A stretch of 64,000 nt of DNA, taken from the NCBI GenBank assembly GCA_963696075.1, contig CAVOJD010000009.1, positions 1-64,000 of the forward strand, given 5' to 3'. This DNA is from CAJQQK01 sp963696075 (lineage in GTDB: Bacteria; Pseudomonadota; Alphaproteobacteria; Rhizobiales; Hyphomicrobiaceae). This document shows positions 25,354 to 35,083 of this stretch, piece by piece (the first letter of the stretch is position 1; every line of letters starts with the position of its first letter). The translations under genes and the position numbers were made by a program. The notes below the pieces were generated by a model. That model had not been told where the DNA came from, ran no database searches, and saw nothing but the letters and a program-made list of their open reading frames with translations.

Positions 25354-26805
25354 GTGGCACGAGCTCAGACAATCAGCGATCGCGCGGAGCAGTTCTTTAT
25401 CGATGGCGAATGGGTGGCGTCAGGCGCCACGCGTCATCTCGATGTGGTCAATCCAGCCGATGAAAGTGTGATCTGCAAGGTAGCGCTTGGCTCGGCTGGG
25501 GATCTCGACCGGGCCGTGAAGGCGGCCCGCGCTGCGTTTCCCGCGTATGCCGCGACCAGTGTCGCGGAGCGCCAGGCGCTGCTCAATAAAATCGTCGAGG
25601 TCTACAAGTCGCGCTTTGGGGAGATGGGCGAGACGATCTCGACGGAAATGGGGGCGCCGATTTCATTCGCGAGCCGGTTCCAGGCGGGGGCCGGCATGGG
25701 GCATTTCAAGACGGCGGCGAGTGTGCTCGAGACGTTCCATTTCCACGAGGACATGGGGGCGACGGCGATCGTGCGCGAGCCGATCGGCGTGGTTGGCATG
25801 ATCACGCCGTGGAACTGGCCGGCGAACCAGATCTGCTGCAAGGTTGCGGGCGCGCTGGCGGCGGGGTGCACGATGGTGTTGAAACCGTCGGAGGTGGCGC
25901 CACTTTCCGCGCTGCTGATCGCCGAGATCCTCGAGGAAGCGGGCGTGCCGAAGGGCGTGTTCAACCTGGTCAACGGTGATGGGCCGGGTGTTGGCACGGC
26001 GATGGCGGCGCATCCGGAAATCGACGCGATCTCGTTCACGGGGTCGACGGGCGCGGGCATCGACGTTGCCATCAAGGCGGCGCCGACGGTGAAGCGGGTT
26101 GGCCAGGAACTCGGGGGCAAGTCGGCCAACATCCTGCTCGATGATTGTGATTTCGCATCAGAAGTCGAAAAGGGCGTGAGCCTGTGCTTCCGCAATGCCG
26201 GGCAGTCCTGCAATTCGCCGACGCGGATGCTGGTGCCGAAGGCGCGGATGGCGGAGGTTGCCGCGCGGGCGAAGGAGGTTGCCGAGGCCTTCAAGGTCGG
26301 CGATCCGGCGGACAAGGAAACGACCATGGGGCCGGTGGTATCCGACCGGCAGTGGACCAAGATCCAGGACTATATCCGGGTTGGAATCGAGCAGGGCGCA
26401 ACACTGGTGACCGGCGGCCCGGATCGGCCGGATGGGCTCGCCCAAGGCTATTATGTCAAGCCGACGGTGTTTGCGGATGTCACCGAGACGATGACGATCG
26501 CGCAGGAAGAGATCTTCGGTCCGGTGCTCGCGATCATGGGGTATGAGGATGAAGCCGACGCGGTGCGCATTGCCAACGGTACGCCGTTCGGGTTGGCGGC
26601 CTATGTGTCGAGCGGCGACCATGCCCGCGCGCAGAAGGTGGCGCGTCAGCTCAATGCCGGCATGGTGACGATCAACATGGCGGTGGCCGACCCCAAGGCG
26701 CCGTTCGGCGGCACCAAGCAGTCCGGCAACGGACGCGAATGGGGGGCCTTCGGCATCGAGGAATATCTCGAAGTGAAGTCGGTGATGGGGTGGAACGCGG
26801 CCTAA
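25354..26805 (+). CDS. Aldehyde dehydrogenase family protein
   Basis: The product has 483 residues. The NAD-dependent aldehyde dehydrogenase signature is complete: IGVVGMITPWNWPANQI (cofactor site), VGQELGGKSANILL with the catalytic Glu, FRNAGQSCNSPTRM with the nucleophile Cys, and EEIFGPVLAIMGYE. The Cys segment (GQSCNS) is typical of the broad-specificity group. The start is GTG at 25354, with AAGGAG at 25339-25344; the frame is open nine bases further upstream. The substrate is unknown. Confidence 0.92.
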   Translation: MARAQTISDRAEQFFIDGEWVASGATRHLDVVNPADESVICKVALGSAGDLDRAVKAARAAFPAYAATSVAERQALLNKIVEVYKSRFGEMGETISTEMGAPISFASRFQAGAGMGHFKTAASVLETFHFHEDMGATAIVREPIGVVGMITPWNWPANQICCKVAGALAAGCTMVLKPSEVAPLSALLIAEILEEAGVPKGVFNLVNGDGPGVGTAMAAHPEIDAISFTGSTGAGIDVAIKAAPTVKRVGQELGGKSANILLDDCDFASEVEKGVSLCFRNAGQSCNSPTRMLVPKARMAEVAARAKEVAEAFKVGDPADKETTMGPVVSDRQWTKIQDYIRVGIEQGATLVTGGPDRPDGLAQGYYVKPTVFADVTETMTIAQEEIFGPVLAIMGYEDEADAVRIANGTPFGLAAYVSSGDHARAQKVARQLNAGMVTINMAVADPKAPFGGTKQSGNGREWGAFGIEEYLEVKSVMGWNAA

Positions 26806-26888
26806 GGCTGGCGCGTTCGTCTGATGATGGAGATCCCGGTGTGGCGTCAGGGCGCCACCCGGGTGCGTGGGCGCTTCTGCCTCTTGCG

Positions 26889-27746
26889 TCAGTCGTCGCG
26901 GCGGACGGCTGAGATGATGTAGCCGCCGGAGCGTTCGTCGTGCTCCAGGTCGAGGACGCCGCGGTCCTCGGCTTCCTCCAACAGATCGCTGAACGAACGG
27001 AAGCCGTAATAGCTCTCGTTGAAGCCCGGACTGCGGCGCTTCAGGGTCTGCTTCACCATCGAACCCCAGACCCGGCCGGTGTCTTCGGCAAAGAGGTCTT
27101 CCGCGGTTGCGACGACGAGTTCAATGGCCTGGTCGCTGCGATCGGCATCCGTGTCGGCGTCGTCCCTGGTCGGAGCCTTGCCAGACGTTGCCGTCGTCTT
27201 TGCGGGCTTCGTTGTTGTCGCGGTCTTTTTCTTTGCCGGGCGCTGACGGCGCGACCGGGTCGAAGTGTCGGCGCGGACGAGGTCATCATAGAAGATGAAC
27301 TCATCACAGTTGTTCATCAGGAGGTCGGAGGTGGAGTTCTTGACGCCGACGCCGATCACGGTCTTTGCGTTCTCGCGCAGCTTGCTCACGAGGGGGGAGA
27401 AGTCTGAATCGCCGCTGATGATGACGAATGTGTCGATGTGTTCCTTGGTGTAGCAAAGGTCGAGGGCGTCAACGACCATGCGGATGTCGGCCGAGTTCTT
27501 TCCGGACTGGCGGGTGTGAGGGATCTCGATCAACTCGAAGGCGGCATCGTGCATCGCCGGCTTGAACTCTTTATAGCGATCCCAGTCACAATAAGCCTTC
27601 TTGGCGACGATGCTGCCCTTCAAGAGGAGGCGCTCGAGGACGAGCTTCATGTCGAACTTCGCAATCTTGGCATCGCGCACGCCGAGGGCGACGTTTTCGA
27701 AGTCGCAGAAGAGCGCCATGTGAAGGTCGAGGTCCGGGGTGCTCAT
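26889..27746 (-). CDS. NYN domain (LabA/DUF88-like) protein with C-terminal LOTUS/OST-HTH domain
   Basis: The product has 285 residues. The NYN (PIN-like) RNase domain spans about residues 5-150: ALFCDFENVALGVRD carries the first Asp cluster, then NSADIRMVVDALDL and FVIISGDSDFSPLVSKLRE, which supply further acidic metal-binding residues. A Lys/Thr/Ala-rich linker follows. Residues of about 205-285 match an OST-HTH/LOTUS fold (WGSMVKQTLKRRSPGFNE, then YGFRSFSDLLEEAEDRG). It is probably an RNA-binding nuclease. The ATG at 27746 is preceded by a GGGG run; the frame is open to 27797. Confidence 0.9.
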   Translation of the reverse strand: MSTPDLDLHMALFCDFENVALGVRDAKIAKFDMKLVLERLLLKGSIVAKKAYCDWDRYKEFKPAMHDAAFELIEIPHTRQSGKNSADIRMVVDALDLCYTKEHIDTFVIISGDSDFSPLVSKLRENAKTVIGVGVKNSTSDLLMNNCDEFIFYDDLVRADTSTRSRRQRPAKKKTATTTKPAKTTATSGKAPTRDDADTDADRSDQAIELVVATAEDLFAEDTGRVWGSMVKQTLKRRSPGFNESYYGFRSFSDLLEEAEDRGVLDLEHDERSGGYIISAVRRDD

Positions 27747-28016
27747 GGGGGTCTCATTGTTGGGGTCGGTGGGACGATTGCAGGCCTTAAGGGGCACGAG
27801 TCGCTATCATGCGCCAGCACGGTGCGAGAGGCAAAGCCTGACGGTGGCCTGGGCGCTGGTTGGCGCGTGCGGGGCGAATGGTGACGGGTGACACGGGGCT
27901 GGCGTCATCATCCCACTGGTGCTTGGCCGGTTGGCGGGGCGGTGATTTAATTGCGGCGTCTGACGACGCGCCGACACTCCGGGCTGGCGTGCGTTGCGAG
28001 GAAAGGCCTGACGCCC

Positions 28017-29126
28017 ATGCGCATCCATTCGATTGAAGCGATCGCTGTCGATATTCCGCTGACACAGAATTTCGGCGGGTCGACGTACAACGTCTTGAAA
28101 CGATCGACGGTGGTGACGCGGCTGAGAACCGAGGAGGGTGTCGAGGGGCTCGTCTATAACGGCGACAACCGCGAGCACGGCGTTGAGATCTGTCGCCTCG
28201 TCAACGAGGTGCTGGGGCCGGCGGTCAAGGGGATGAGCATATTCGCGGCCGAACGGGTGTGGGAGACGCTCTTCAAGTTCACGATTGCCAATGGCGATCG
28301 CAAGGTCCTGCTCGAGGCGATCGCGTGTGTTGATTGCGCGCTGTGGGATGCGAGCGGGCGGGCGGTCGGGCGCACCGTCGGGGAGCTGCTCGGTGGCTAT
28401 ACTGAGGACGTGCCGATCATCTCGATCGGGGGCTATTACATGGAGGGCAAGACGCTTGCCGACGTCGGGGACGAGATCGTCATGTACCGGGAGGCGGGCA
28501 TGGCGGGGTGCAAGTTCAAGGTGGGGGGGCTCACGCCGGAGGCGGACGCGGAGCGGGTCAAGGTTGCGCGTCAGGCTGCGGGTGATGATTTCCTGCTCGC
28601 GGTCGATGCCAACCGGGGGTGGACGGCGGCGGATGCGATCCGGTTCGCGCGGCTGGTCGAGGATCTCGATATCGCGTGGTTCGAGGAGCCGTGTCATTGG
28701 TATGATGATGCGAGCCAGATGGCGCGGGTGCGCAATGCGATTACGATTCCGGTCAACGCCGGGCAGTGCGAGATCACCAGTCACGGTGTGCGCCGGCTGC
28801 TCGATGCGCAGGCGGTCGATTACGTCAACGTGGATGTGTCAGAAGCCGGCGGGGTGACCGATTGGCGGCGGGCGGCGGCGCTGTGCTGGGCTGCTGGTGT
28901 GAAGATGGCGCATCACGAGGAGAGCCAGATTGCCCAGCACCTCATGTCCGCCGTGCCGCACGGGACCTACATCGAGTGCTTTGCGCACCCGGAACGCGAT
29001 CCGGTTTGGCAGCGGATGTGGGCGAACCGGCCACCGGTCGAGAATGGCCGGATGGCGGTGACAGCGGGGGGTGGTTTCGGGCTTGAACTCGATGCGCAGA
29101 TTATCGCGAAATACCGGGTCAATTGA
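28017..29126 (+). CDS. Mandelate racemase/muconate lactonizing enzyme family protein (enolase superfamily)
   Basis: The product has 369 residues. The N-terminal capping domain starts MRIHSIEAIAVDIPL. In the barrel CKFKVGG near residue 165 supplies the KxK base pair. LAVDANRGWTAADAIRFARL has the first metal Asp, WFEEPCHWYDD the Glu, and VNAGQCEITS and HHEESQIAQHL the later active-site region. It acts on an acid sugar or aryl acid, but the specificity cannot be assigned. The start at 28017 follows GAGGAAAGG. It is divergent from the NYN-LOTUS gene. Confidence 0.9.
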   Translation: MRIHSIEAIAVDIPLTQNFGGSTYNVLKRSTVVTRLRTEEGVEGLVYNGDNREHGVEICRLVNEVLGPAVKGMSIFAAERVWETLFKFTIANGDRKVLLEAIACVDCALWDASGRAVGRTVGELLGGYTEDVPIISIGGYYMEGKTLADVGDEIVMYREAGMAGCKFKVGGLTPEADAERVKVARQAAGDDFLLAVDANRGWTAADAIRFARLVEDLDIAWFEEPCHWYDDASQMARVRNAITIPVNAGQCEITSHGVRRLLDAQAVDYVNVDVSEAGGVTDWRRAAALCWAAGVKMAHHEESQIAQHLMSAVPHGTYIECFAHPERDPVWQRMWANRPPVENGRMAVTAGGGFGLELDAQIIAKYRVN

Positions 29127-29254
29127 AATCACTGGCGTGCAACGGTTTTTGGCGGCCGAGTGTGCTTTGCCCGGCGCCTCTTGCAATGACGGCGTGTCGC
29201 ACCACATCACGTGCACCCGGATTTTGTTTCTCACGACCTAGCGAGGAGCCGTCG

Positions 29255-30043
29255 ATGAACCAGGACGATCGCCAACTGATCGCTGATCTTTTCGATCGTA
29301 TGCATACGGTACAGGGACTGGAAAAGGATGCGGACGCGGAAGCGTTCATCCATCAGTCGATGCGCCAGAATGCGGATTCACCCTATCTGCTTGTCCAATC
29401 CGTGCTGGCGCAGGAAGTTGCCTTGCAGCAGGCGGACGCGCGCATTCGCGAACTCGAGGCCCAAGTGAGCCAGGGCGCGGGCGGCGCAACGGCGGGACGC
29501 CAGAGCGCCGGTTTCGGTGGCAATGGTGCCGCGCCGTGGGAAGCACCGAAAGCGGCTGGCGCAGGGGCCTCGGCTGGGGCCTGGGGTGCACCGGTCAGCG
29601 GAGGCGCTGGTGCGGCGCCGGCGTCGGCTGGTCCCAGATCTTCGGCGGTTCCGCCGGCGGGACGTGGGCGCGGGGCTGGCGGTGCGGCTGCGCCGGCGCA
29701 GCAGGCGCCAGGGCAGCGCGGTGGCGGTGGCTTCATGGCGCAGGCGATGACGACGGCTGCGGGTGTTGCCGGCGGCATGCTGCTCGCCAGTGGGATTTCG
29801 AGCCTGTTCAACAGCGGCACTGCGGAGGCCAAGCCGGCCGAGACGGCGTCGACGGAGCCATCGGCGAGCGATACGTCAGCGGCTGATACGGCAAGCACGG
29901 ATACGGCAGCGGATCAATCGAGCCAGGACCATGCGGGTGCGTTCGAGCAGAGCGATGTGCAGCAGGCGTCGGACGACAGCCAATGGGGCGGTGGCGACGA
30001 TTGGGGCGGTGGTGACGATTGGGGCGGCGATTTCGAGATCTAA
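29255..30043 (+). CDS. DUF2076 domain-containing protein
   Basis: The product has 262 residues. The conserved N-terminus is MNQDDRQLIADLFDRMHTV, then AFIHQSMRQNADSPYLLVQS, then a long Gly/Ala-rich low-complexity part and a hydrophobic segment (TTAAGVAGGMLLASGISSLF). The C-terminus is Asp/Ser/Thr-rich with three Trp-Gly-Gly repeats before the end. The domain occurs in a poorly characterised proteobacterial family, often proposed as periplasmic or membrane-associated. GAGGAG lies just upstream of the ATG. A strong terminator follows. Confidence 0.85.
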   Translation: MNQDDRQLIADLFDRMHTVQGLEKDADAEAFIHQSMRQNADSPYLLVQSVLAQEVALQQADARIRELEAQVSQGAGGATAGRQSAGFGGNGAAPWEAPKAAGAGASAGAWGAPVSGGAGAAPASAGPRSSAVPPAGRGRGAGGAAAPAQQAPGQRGGGGFMAQAMTTAAGVAGGMLLASGISSLFNSGTAEAKPAETASTEPSASDTSAADTASTDTAADQSSQDHAGAFEQSDVQQASDDSQWGGGDDWGGGDDWGGDFEI

Positions 30044-30077
30044 GCCCGTCGAGCCACTTTCGGTCTTTGAGGTTTTG

Positions 30078-30110
30078 AGCGCTGCCGGACAGGTTCCGGC
30101 AGCGCTTTTT
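30078..30110 (+). terminator. Rho-independent terminator after the DUF2076 gene
   Basis: A perfect 12-bp stem (30078-30089 with 30095-30106) with a 5-nt loop is followed by TTTTT. It begins 34 bp after the stop. Confidence 0.9.
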
Positions 30111-30149
30111 GTGCGTTGGTCGTTGTGCCAGCGGTCAGGGGCCGGAGGC

Positions 30150-32249
30150 TTATGCGGGAGCCTTGTCGGCCTTGCCGGTGATGGCGAGGGCGAAGGCGTA
30201 TTCGAGGGCGGTCTCTTTGAGTGAATCAAACCGGCCCGAGGCGCCGCCGTGGCCCGCCCCCATGTTGGTTTTCAGGAGAACCAGGTTGTCGGACGTGTTG
30301 AGATCCCTGAGGCGCGCGATCCATTTGGCGGGTTCCCAGTAGGTCACGCGCGGGTCGGTGAGGCCTGCGAGCGCGAGGATGTGGGGGTAGGCCTGGCCGG
30401 TGACGTTGTCGTAGGGGGAATACGAGCGGATCAGCTCGAAGTCTTCCTTGGAGGTGATCGGGTTGCCCCATTCGGCCCATTCCGGCGGGGTGAGGGGCAG
30501 GGTGTCGTCGAGGATGGTGTTGAGGACGTCGACGAAGGGGACGTTGGCGATGACGCCGAGAAACAGGTCCGGGGCCATGTTGGCGACGGCGCCCATCAGC
30601 ATGCCGCCGGCGGAGCCGCCGTGGCCGATGATCCGGCCACGCTCGGTATAGCCTTCCTTGGCGAGATATTCGCCGGCTGCGATGAAGTCGGTGAAGGTGT
30701 TGCGCTTGGCGTGACGTTTGCCGTCGGTGTACCAGCCGTAGCCCTTGTCCTTGCCGCCGCGGATGTGGGCGATGGCGTAGATGAAGCCGCGGTCGACGAG
30801 GCTCAGCCGCGCGGTGGAGAAGCCGGCGGGGATCGAGATGCCGTAGCTGCCGTAGCCGTAAAGAAGCAGGGGCGCTGAGCCGTCGATCGGTGTGTCGCGG
30901 TGATAGAGCAGGCTGACGGGCACGGTTTCGCCGTCGGCGGCGGGGGCGTAGAGGCGGCGGGTGACGTAATCGGCGGGGTCATGGCCGCTTGGCACTTCCT
31001 GGGTCTTGCGCAGGACACGGGTGCGCTCGGCCATGTCGTAGTCGTAGACCTGCGATGGCGTCGTCATCGAGGAATAGGAAAAGCGTAACGTCGTGGTGTC
31101 GAATTCATAGCCGGCGCCCATGCCGAGGCTGTAGGCCTCTTCGGCGAATTCGATGGTGTGTTCGTTGCCGTCGCTCAGAGCGCGCACAATGATGCGGGGG
31201 AGCGAATTGGCGCGCTCCAGGCGGATCATGTGGTCCTTGAAGACCGTGTGAGAGAGGATCAGCGTGCCGGGGCGGTGGGGGATCAGTTCGGCCCAGTTGT
31301 CACGGCCGGGCGTTGCGAGGGGGGCGGTGCAGAGGCGAAAATCGACCGCACCATCGGAATTGGTGAGGATATAGAGGTCATCGCCATGATGCTCGACGCT
31401 GTATTCGTGGCCGGTTTCGCGGGCTGCGATAAGGTGCGGTTTGGCGTCGGGGTCATGGGCGTCGAGGAGGTGGACCTCGCTGGTCTCGTGGTCGGAGATG
31501 TCGATCAGGAGATAGTCGCCGGACTGGGTCTCGCCGAGGTGGACGTAGAAGGCGGTGTCGGGCTCGCGGAAGACGAGCTCATCGGCGCTTTGAGGGGTGC
31601 CGAGGCGATGGCGGTAGACTTCGAGGGGGCGGTGGTTGTCGTCGAGGCGGATGTAATACAGCGTCTTGGCGTCGCGGGCCCAGACCATGCCGCCGGTGCT
31701 TTCGATGGTGTCGGGGAGATCCGCCCCCGTCGCCAGATCACGGATCTTGAGGGTGTAATATTCTGAGCCGTTGGTGTCGACGGCATAGGCCATCAGCTTG
31801 TGGTCGTGGCTGTGGGCGGCGCCACCCAGTTGCCAGTATTCGTGGCCTTCAGCTTCTTTCGCGCCGTCGAGAAGGACTTCCTCACTTGGGTCGCCGGCGG
31901 CGGCGTCCCGGGCCACGCGGCACAGGCGCGGGTATTGCGCGCCTTTCTCGTAGGCAGAAAAGTAGGCGAAAGGGCCGTCGGGGGAGGGGACGGAGCTGTC
32001 ATCTTCCTTGATGCGGCCCTTCATCTCCTGAAACAACGTGTCCTGTAGCGCCTTGGTGTCGGCGAGGCGCTCTTCGAGGTAGGCGTTTTCCTGCTCGAGG
32101 TAAGTGCGGATGTCGGCCGGGAGCGTTTCCGGCTCGCGCATCACCTGCTGCCAGTTTTCCGCTCTCAGCCATCCATAGTCGTCCGTGATCTCGATGCCGT
32201 GGTGGGTTTGTCGCGTCGTTTCCTTGCGGGCGCTCGGCGGCGTGATCAT
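30150..32249 (-). CDS. S9 family peptidase (prolyl oligopeptidase/oligopeptidase B-like)
   Basis: The product has about 699 residues, the size of oligopeptidase B. The N-terminal beta-propeller half includes HHGIEITDDYGWLRAENW. The catalytic Ser is in IGHGGSAGGMLMGA (the family GxSxGG motif), followed by PYDNVTGQAYPHIL and the His-containing GAGHGGASG. It cleaves short basic or proline-containing peptides. The ATG at 32249 has AAGG nine bases upstream; the frame is open to 32288. The gene is well separated from msrB, so they may not form an operon. Confidence 0.9.
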   Translation of the reverse strand: MITPPSARKETTRQTHHGIEITDDYGWLRAENWQQVMREPETLPADIRTYLEQENAYLEERLADTKALQDTLFQEMKGRIKEDDSSVPSPDGPFAYFSAYEKGAQYPRLCRVARDAAAGDPSEEVLLDGAKEAEGHEYWQLGGAAHSHDHKLMAYAVDTNGSEYYTLKIRDLATGADLPDTIESTGGMVWARDAKTLYYIRLDDNHRPLEVYRHRLGTPQSADELVFREPDTAFYVHLGETQSGDYLLIDISDHETSEVHLLDAHDPDAKPHLIAARETGHEYSVEHHGDDLYILTNSDGAVDFRLCTAPLATPGRDNWAELIPHRPGTLILSHTVFKDHMIRLERANSLPRIIVRALSDGNEHTIEFAEEAYSLGMGAGYEFDTTTLRFSYSSMTTPSQVYDYDMAERTRVLRKTQEVPSGHDPADYVTRRLYAPAADGETVPVSLLYHRDTPIDGSAPLLLYGYGSYGISIPAGFSTARLSLVDRGFIYAIAHIRGGKDKGYGWYTDGKRHAKRNTFTDFIAAGEYLAKEGYTERGRIIGHGGSAGGMLMGAVANMAPDLFLGVIANVPFVDVLNTILDDTLPLTPPEWAEWGNPITSKEDFELIRSYSPYDNVTGQAYPHILALAGLTDPRVTYWEPAKWIARLRDLNTSDNLVLLKTNMGAGHGGASGRFDSLKETALEYAFALAITGKADKAPA

Positions 32250-32324
32250 CGAAACCATCCTTGGGGCTGATAGAGAAGGCTGCGGCACGGGTGTGCCGCC
32301 GCTGGGGTTCAGGCGAGAGGTCGC

Positions 32325-32753
32325 CTAGGCCTTATCGGCTGCGTCGCCGGGCGTGAAGGTCATGGCAACGCCGTTCATGCAGTATCGCTGTCCCGTGGGC
32401 CGTGGGCCGTCGGGGAAGACGTGGCCGAGGTGGGCGTCGCAGTTGGCGCAGCGGACCTCCGTGCGGCGCATGAAGAACGAGCGGTCGTCGTGCTCGCTGA
32501 CGGCATCGCCGTCGATGGGGGCGGTGAAGCTTGGCCAGCCGGTGCCGGAGTCGAACTTGGCCCCGGTCGTGAAGAGCGGCGCGTCACAGCACACGCAGCG
32601 GAAGGTGCCCTCGCGCTTTTCATCGTTGAGGGGGCTGGTGAAGGCGCGCTCCGTGCCGTGTTGGCGGGTGACCTTGTATTGTTCCGGGGTGAGTTGTTCG
32701 CGCCACTCAGCGTCGGACTTGTGGACGGGCGGGCGGTGGGTGGTGTCGCTCAT
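32325..32753 (-). CDS. msrB: Peptide-methionine (R)-S-oxide reductase MsrB
   Basis: The product has 142 residues. It has the two zinc-binding Cys pairs (FRCVCCDAPLF and VRCANCDAHLGHVF), the conserved GTGWPSF and the catalytic Cys in QRYCMNGVAM. It reduces methionine R-sulfoxide in proteins. The length and the N-terminus (SDTTHRPPVHKSDAEW) are normal for the cytoplasmic form. Confidence 0.95.
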   Translation of the reverse strand: MSDTTHRPPVHKSDAEWREQLTPEQYKVTRQHGTERAFTSPLNDEKREGTFRCVCCDAPLFTTGAKFDSGTGWPSFTAPIDGDAVSEHDDRSFFMRRTEVRCANCDAHLGHVFPDGPRPTGQRYCMNGVAMTFTPGDAADKA

Positions 32754-32848
32754 GGGGGTCCTCGTCGGCTATCGTGTGTCACCCAATATAGGGAGGCGGG
32801 CGGCCCGGGGCGAGTGGGGGGCTGCCGCCGGCATGCCGGGCGCGCGGG

Positions 32849-33628
32849 TCAGCCTTCGCCGAAGGCCAGTGTTGTCGGCTCAATCATATCATCCGCGGTC
32901 AGGTTCAACGACAGCGGCGTGACGGAGACGTAACCGTCGTACACGGCGCGCAAATCGGTGCCTTGTTCCGCATTCGAGCGGCGCGAGCGAAAGCCCAGCC
33001 AATAATAGGGCGTGCCCCAGGTGTCATGGCGTTCGTCAATCTTGAGCACTTCCTGATCGCGGCGGCCCTGGCGGGTGATCTGGATGCCCTGGACGTCGGC
33101 TGGTGCGCAATCGGGGAAATTGACGTTCATCAGCGTGTTCTTCGACCATTTGAGATCGAGCAGGCGGCGGACGATGTCGGGGCCGTGGGTGATGCAGGTC
33201 TGCCAGTCGGGGCCGCGCTTGGCGCCGGGCGGGCCGCCAATGCCAAGGGCCTGGCTCAAGGCGATCGAGCGGATGCCAACGAGGGTTCCCTCGAAGGCTG
33301 CGGCGATGGTGCCGGAATAGGTCACGTCCTCGGCGAGGTTCTGGCCCATGTTGACGCCGGCCAGAATGAGGTCGGGGCGCTGTTCGTGGAGGACATGACG
33401 CACGCCCATGATAATGCAGTCGGTCGGTGTGCCACGGACGGCGAATGCGCGCTCGTCGATCCGGCGCATGCGCAACGGCTCGCGCAGGGAAAGCGAGTGG
33501 CCGGCGCCGGAGTGGTTGGTCTCGGGCGCGACGACCCAGACGTCATCGCTGAGTTGGTTGGCAATTTCGCGCAACGCCTTGAGACCCGGCGCGTCGATGC
33601 CGTCGTCGTTGGAAATCAGAATGCGCAT
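32849..33628 (-). CDS. surE: 5'/3'-nucleotidase SurE
   Basis: The product has 259 residues. The metal site is ILISNDDGIDAPGLKAL (Asp-Asp) at the N-terminus, with VVAPETNHSGAGHSLSL and LILAGVNMGQNLAEDVTYSG completing the site. TPTDCIIMGV is also conserved. It dephosphorylates nucleoside monophosphates and is a stationary-phase stress gene. The ATG at 33628 starts MRILISND; the frame is open to 33661. It follows serS on the same strand with about 55 bp between them, a common alphaproteobacterial order (tatABC, serS, surE). Confidence 0.94.
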   Translation of the reverse strand: MRILISNDDGIDAPGLKALREIANQLSDDVWVVAPETNHSGAGHSLSLREPLRMRRIDERAFAVRGTPTDCIIMGVRHVLHEQRPDLILAGVNMGQNLAEDVTYSGTIAAAFEGTLVGIRSIALSQALGIGGPPGAKRGPDWQTCITHGPDIVRRLLDLKWSKNTLMNVNFPDCAPADVQGIQITRQGRRDQEVLKIDERHDTWGTPYYWLGFRSRRSNAEQGTDLRAVYDGYVSVTPLSLNLTADDMIEPTTLAFGEG

Positions 33629-33682
33629 CAGAGACCTTTCGGGAAGCGGTGTTGTTTTCAACGACGTTCGAGGGATGATGGA

Positions 33683-34965
33683 TCAGGCAGCCTCGATCAC
33701 CGCGCGGCCGCCCATGTAGGGACGCAGGGCCTCAGGGATGACGATTGAGCCATCGGCCTGCTGGTAGTTTTCCAGGATCGGCAACGAGCGTGCGCCCGAC
33801 AGCGAGACCGGAGCCGTTCAGGGTGACGACGTGGTGGACGGCTGCGGTCGTCTTCACGGCGGTAGCGGGCCGACATGCGGCGGGCCTGGAAGGTGCCGCA
33901 GACGGAACAGGACGAGATTTCGCGGTAGGCGTCCTGGCCCGGCAGCCAAACCTCGATGTCGTAGGTCTTTTGCGAGGCAAAGCCCATGTCGCCGGTGCAC
34001 AGAAGCATGGTGCGGTAGGCGAGGCCGAGGCGCTTCAGGACTTCCTCGGCGCAGGCGGTCATGCGCTCGTGTTCCTCGATCGCTTTCTCCGGCGTCGTGA
34101 CGGAGACGAGTTCGACCTTGGCGAACTGGTGCTGGCGGATCATGCCGCGCACATCGCGGCCGGCGGAACCGGCTTCGGAGCGGAAGCATGGCGTCCAGGC
34201 GGTAAAGCGCCGGGGGAGGTCGGCTTCGTCGAGGATCTGTTCGCGCACGAGGTTGGTGAGCGAGACTTCGGCGGTCGGGATCAGCCAAAAGCCTTCGCGG
34301 GTCTGGAAGAGGTCCTCGGCGAACTTCGGCAGGTTGGCGGTGCCGTAGGCGGCGGCATCACGCACGAGAAGGGGTGGGTTGACCTCGGTGTAGCCGAATT
34401 CGGTGGTGTGGAGGTCAAGCATGAAGGTGCCAAGTGCGCGCTCCAAGCGGGCCAGCGCGCCTTTGAGGACGACGAAGCGGGCGCCGGAGATCTTGCCCGC
34501 GGTCTCGAAATCCATCAGGCCGAGGGCTTCGCCGAGTTCGAAATGCTGCTTCGGCGTGAAGTCGAATTTTGTTGGCTCTCCAACCGTGCGCACGAGCTTG
34601 TTGGCGGTCTCGTCGGCGCCGGCGGGAACGTCGTCGAGGGGCGTGTTGGGGAGGCCTGCGAGAAGGTCCTCGATTGCCAGGTTCAGGCGGCGTTCTTCGT
34701 CTTCGCCGGTCTGGATAAGGGTCTTGAGGTCAGTGACCTCCTGCATCAGCGCCTGGGCTTTTTCCTCATCTTTCTGGGCCTTGGCCTTGCCGATCTCCTT
34801 GGAGGCGGCGTTGCGGCGCGCCTGGGCCTCCTGCAGCTTGGCAAGATGGGCGCGGCGTTCATCGTCGAGCTTCAGGACGGCGGCCGATTGGGCCTCGAGG
34901 CCACGGCTCTCAAGGCCTTTGTCAAAAGCCTCGGGGTTCTCGCGTATCCATTTGACGTCGAACAT
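33683..34965 (-). pseudogene. serS: Seryl-tRNA synthetase, two frameshifts near the 3' end (probably assembly errors)
   Basis: The frame is intact from the ATG at 34965 to about residue 370: MFDVKWIRENPEAFDKGL, the coiled-coil arm, PLLVRDAAAYGTANLPKFAE, and PCFRSEAGSAGRDVRGMIRQ (motif 2). After YRREDD it shifts near 33850. A second frame gives HHVVTLNGSGLAVGRTLVA (motif 3) and shifts again near 33776; a third frame gives ILENYQQADGSIV and EALRPYMGGRAVIEAA, then TGA at 33683-33685. Restored, it would be about 425 residues, the normal size. SerRS is essential and usually single-copy, so a real loss is improbable. Confidence 0.93.
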
Positions 34966-35083
34966 AGCGGTCCTTTCCACCGGCGCGGGGTGTCACGGAC
35001 GCGAGGCGGCGCGCCGCCCCGGTCATGCGGTGGAGCTATAGGCTCATTCGCCCATGCCGGTCCAGTGCCGGCCCCGTCTCGGA

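Noticed and set aside
26835..26864. Hairpin after the aldehyde dehydrogenase gene as a terminator
   Set aside because: The stem is imperfect and no T-run follows; not strong enough to list.
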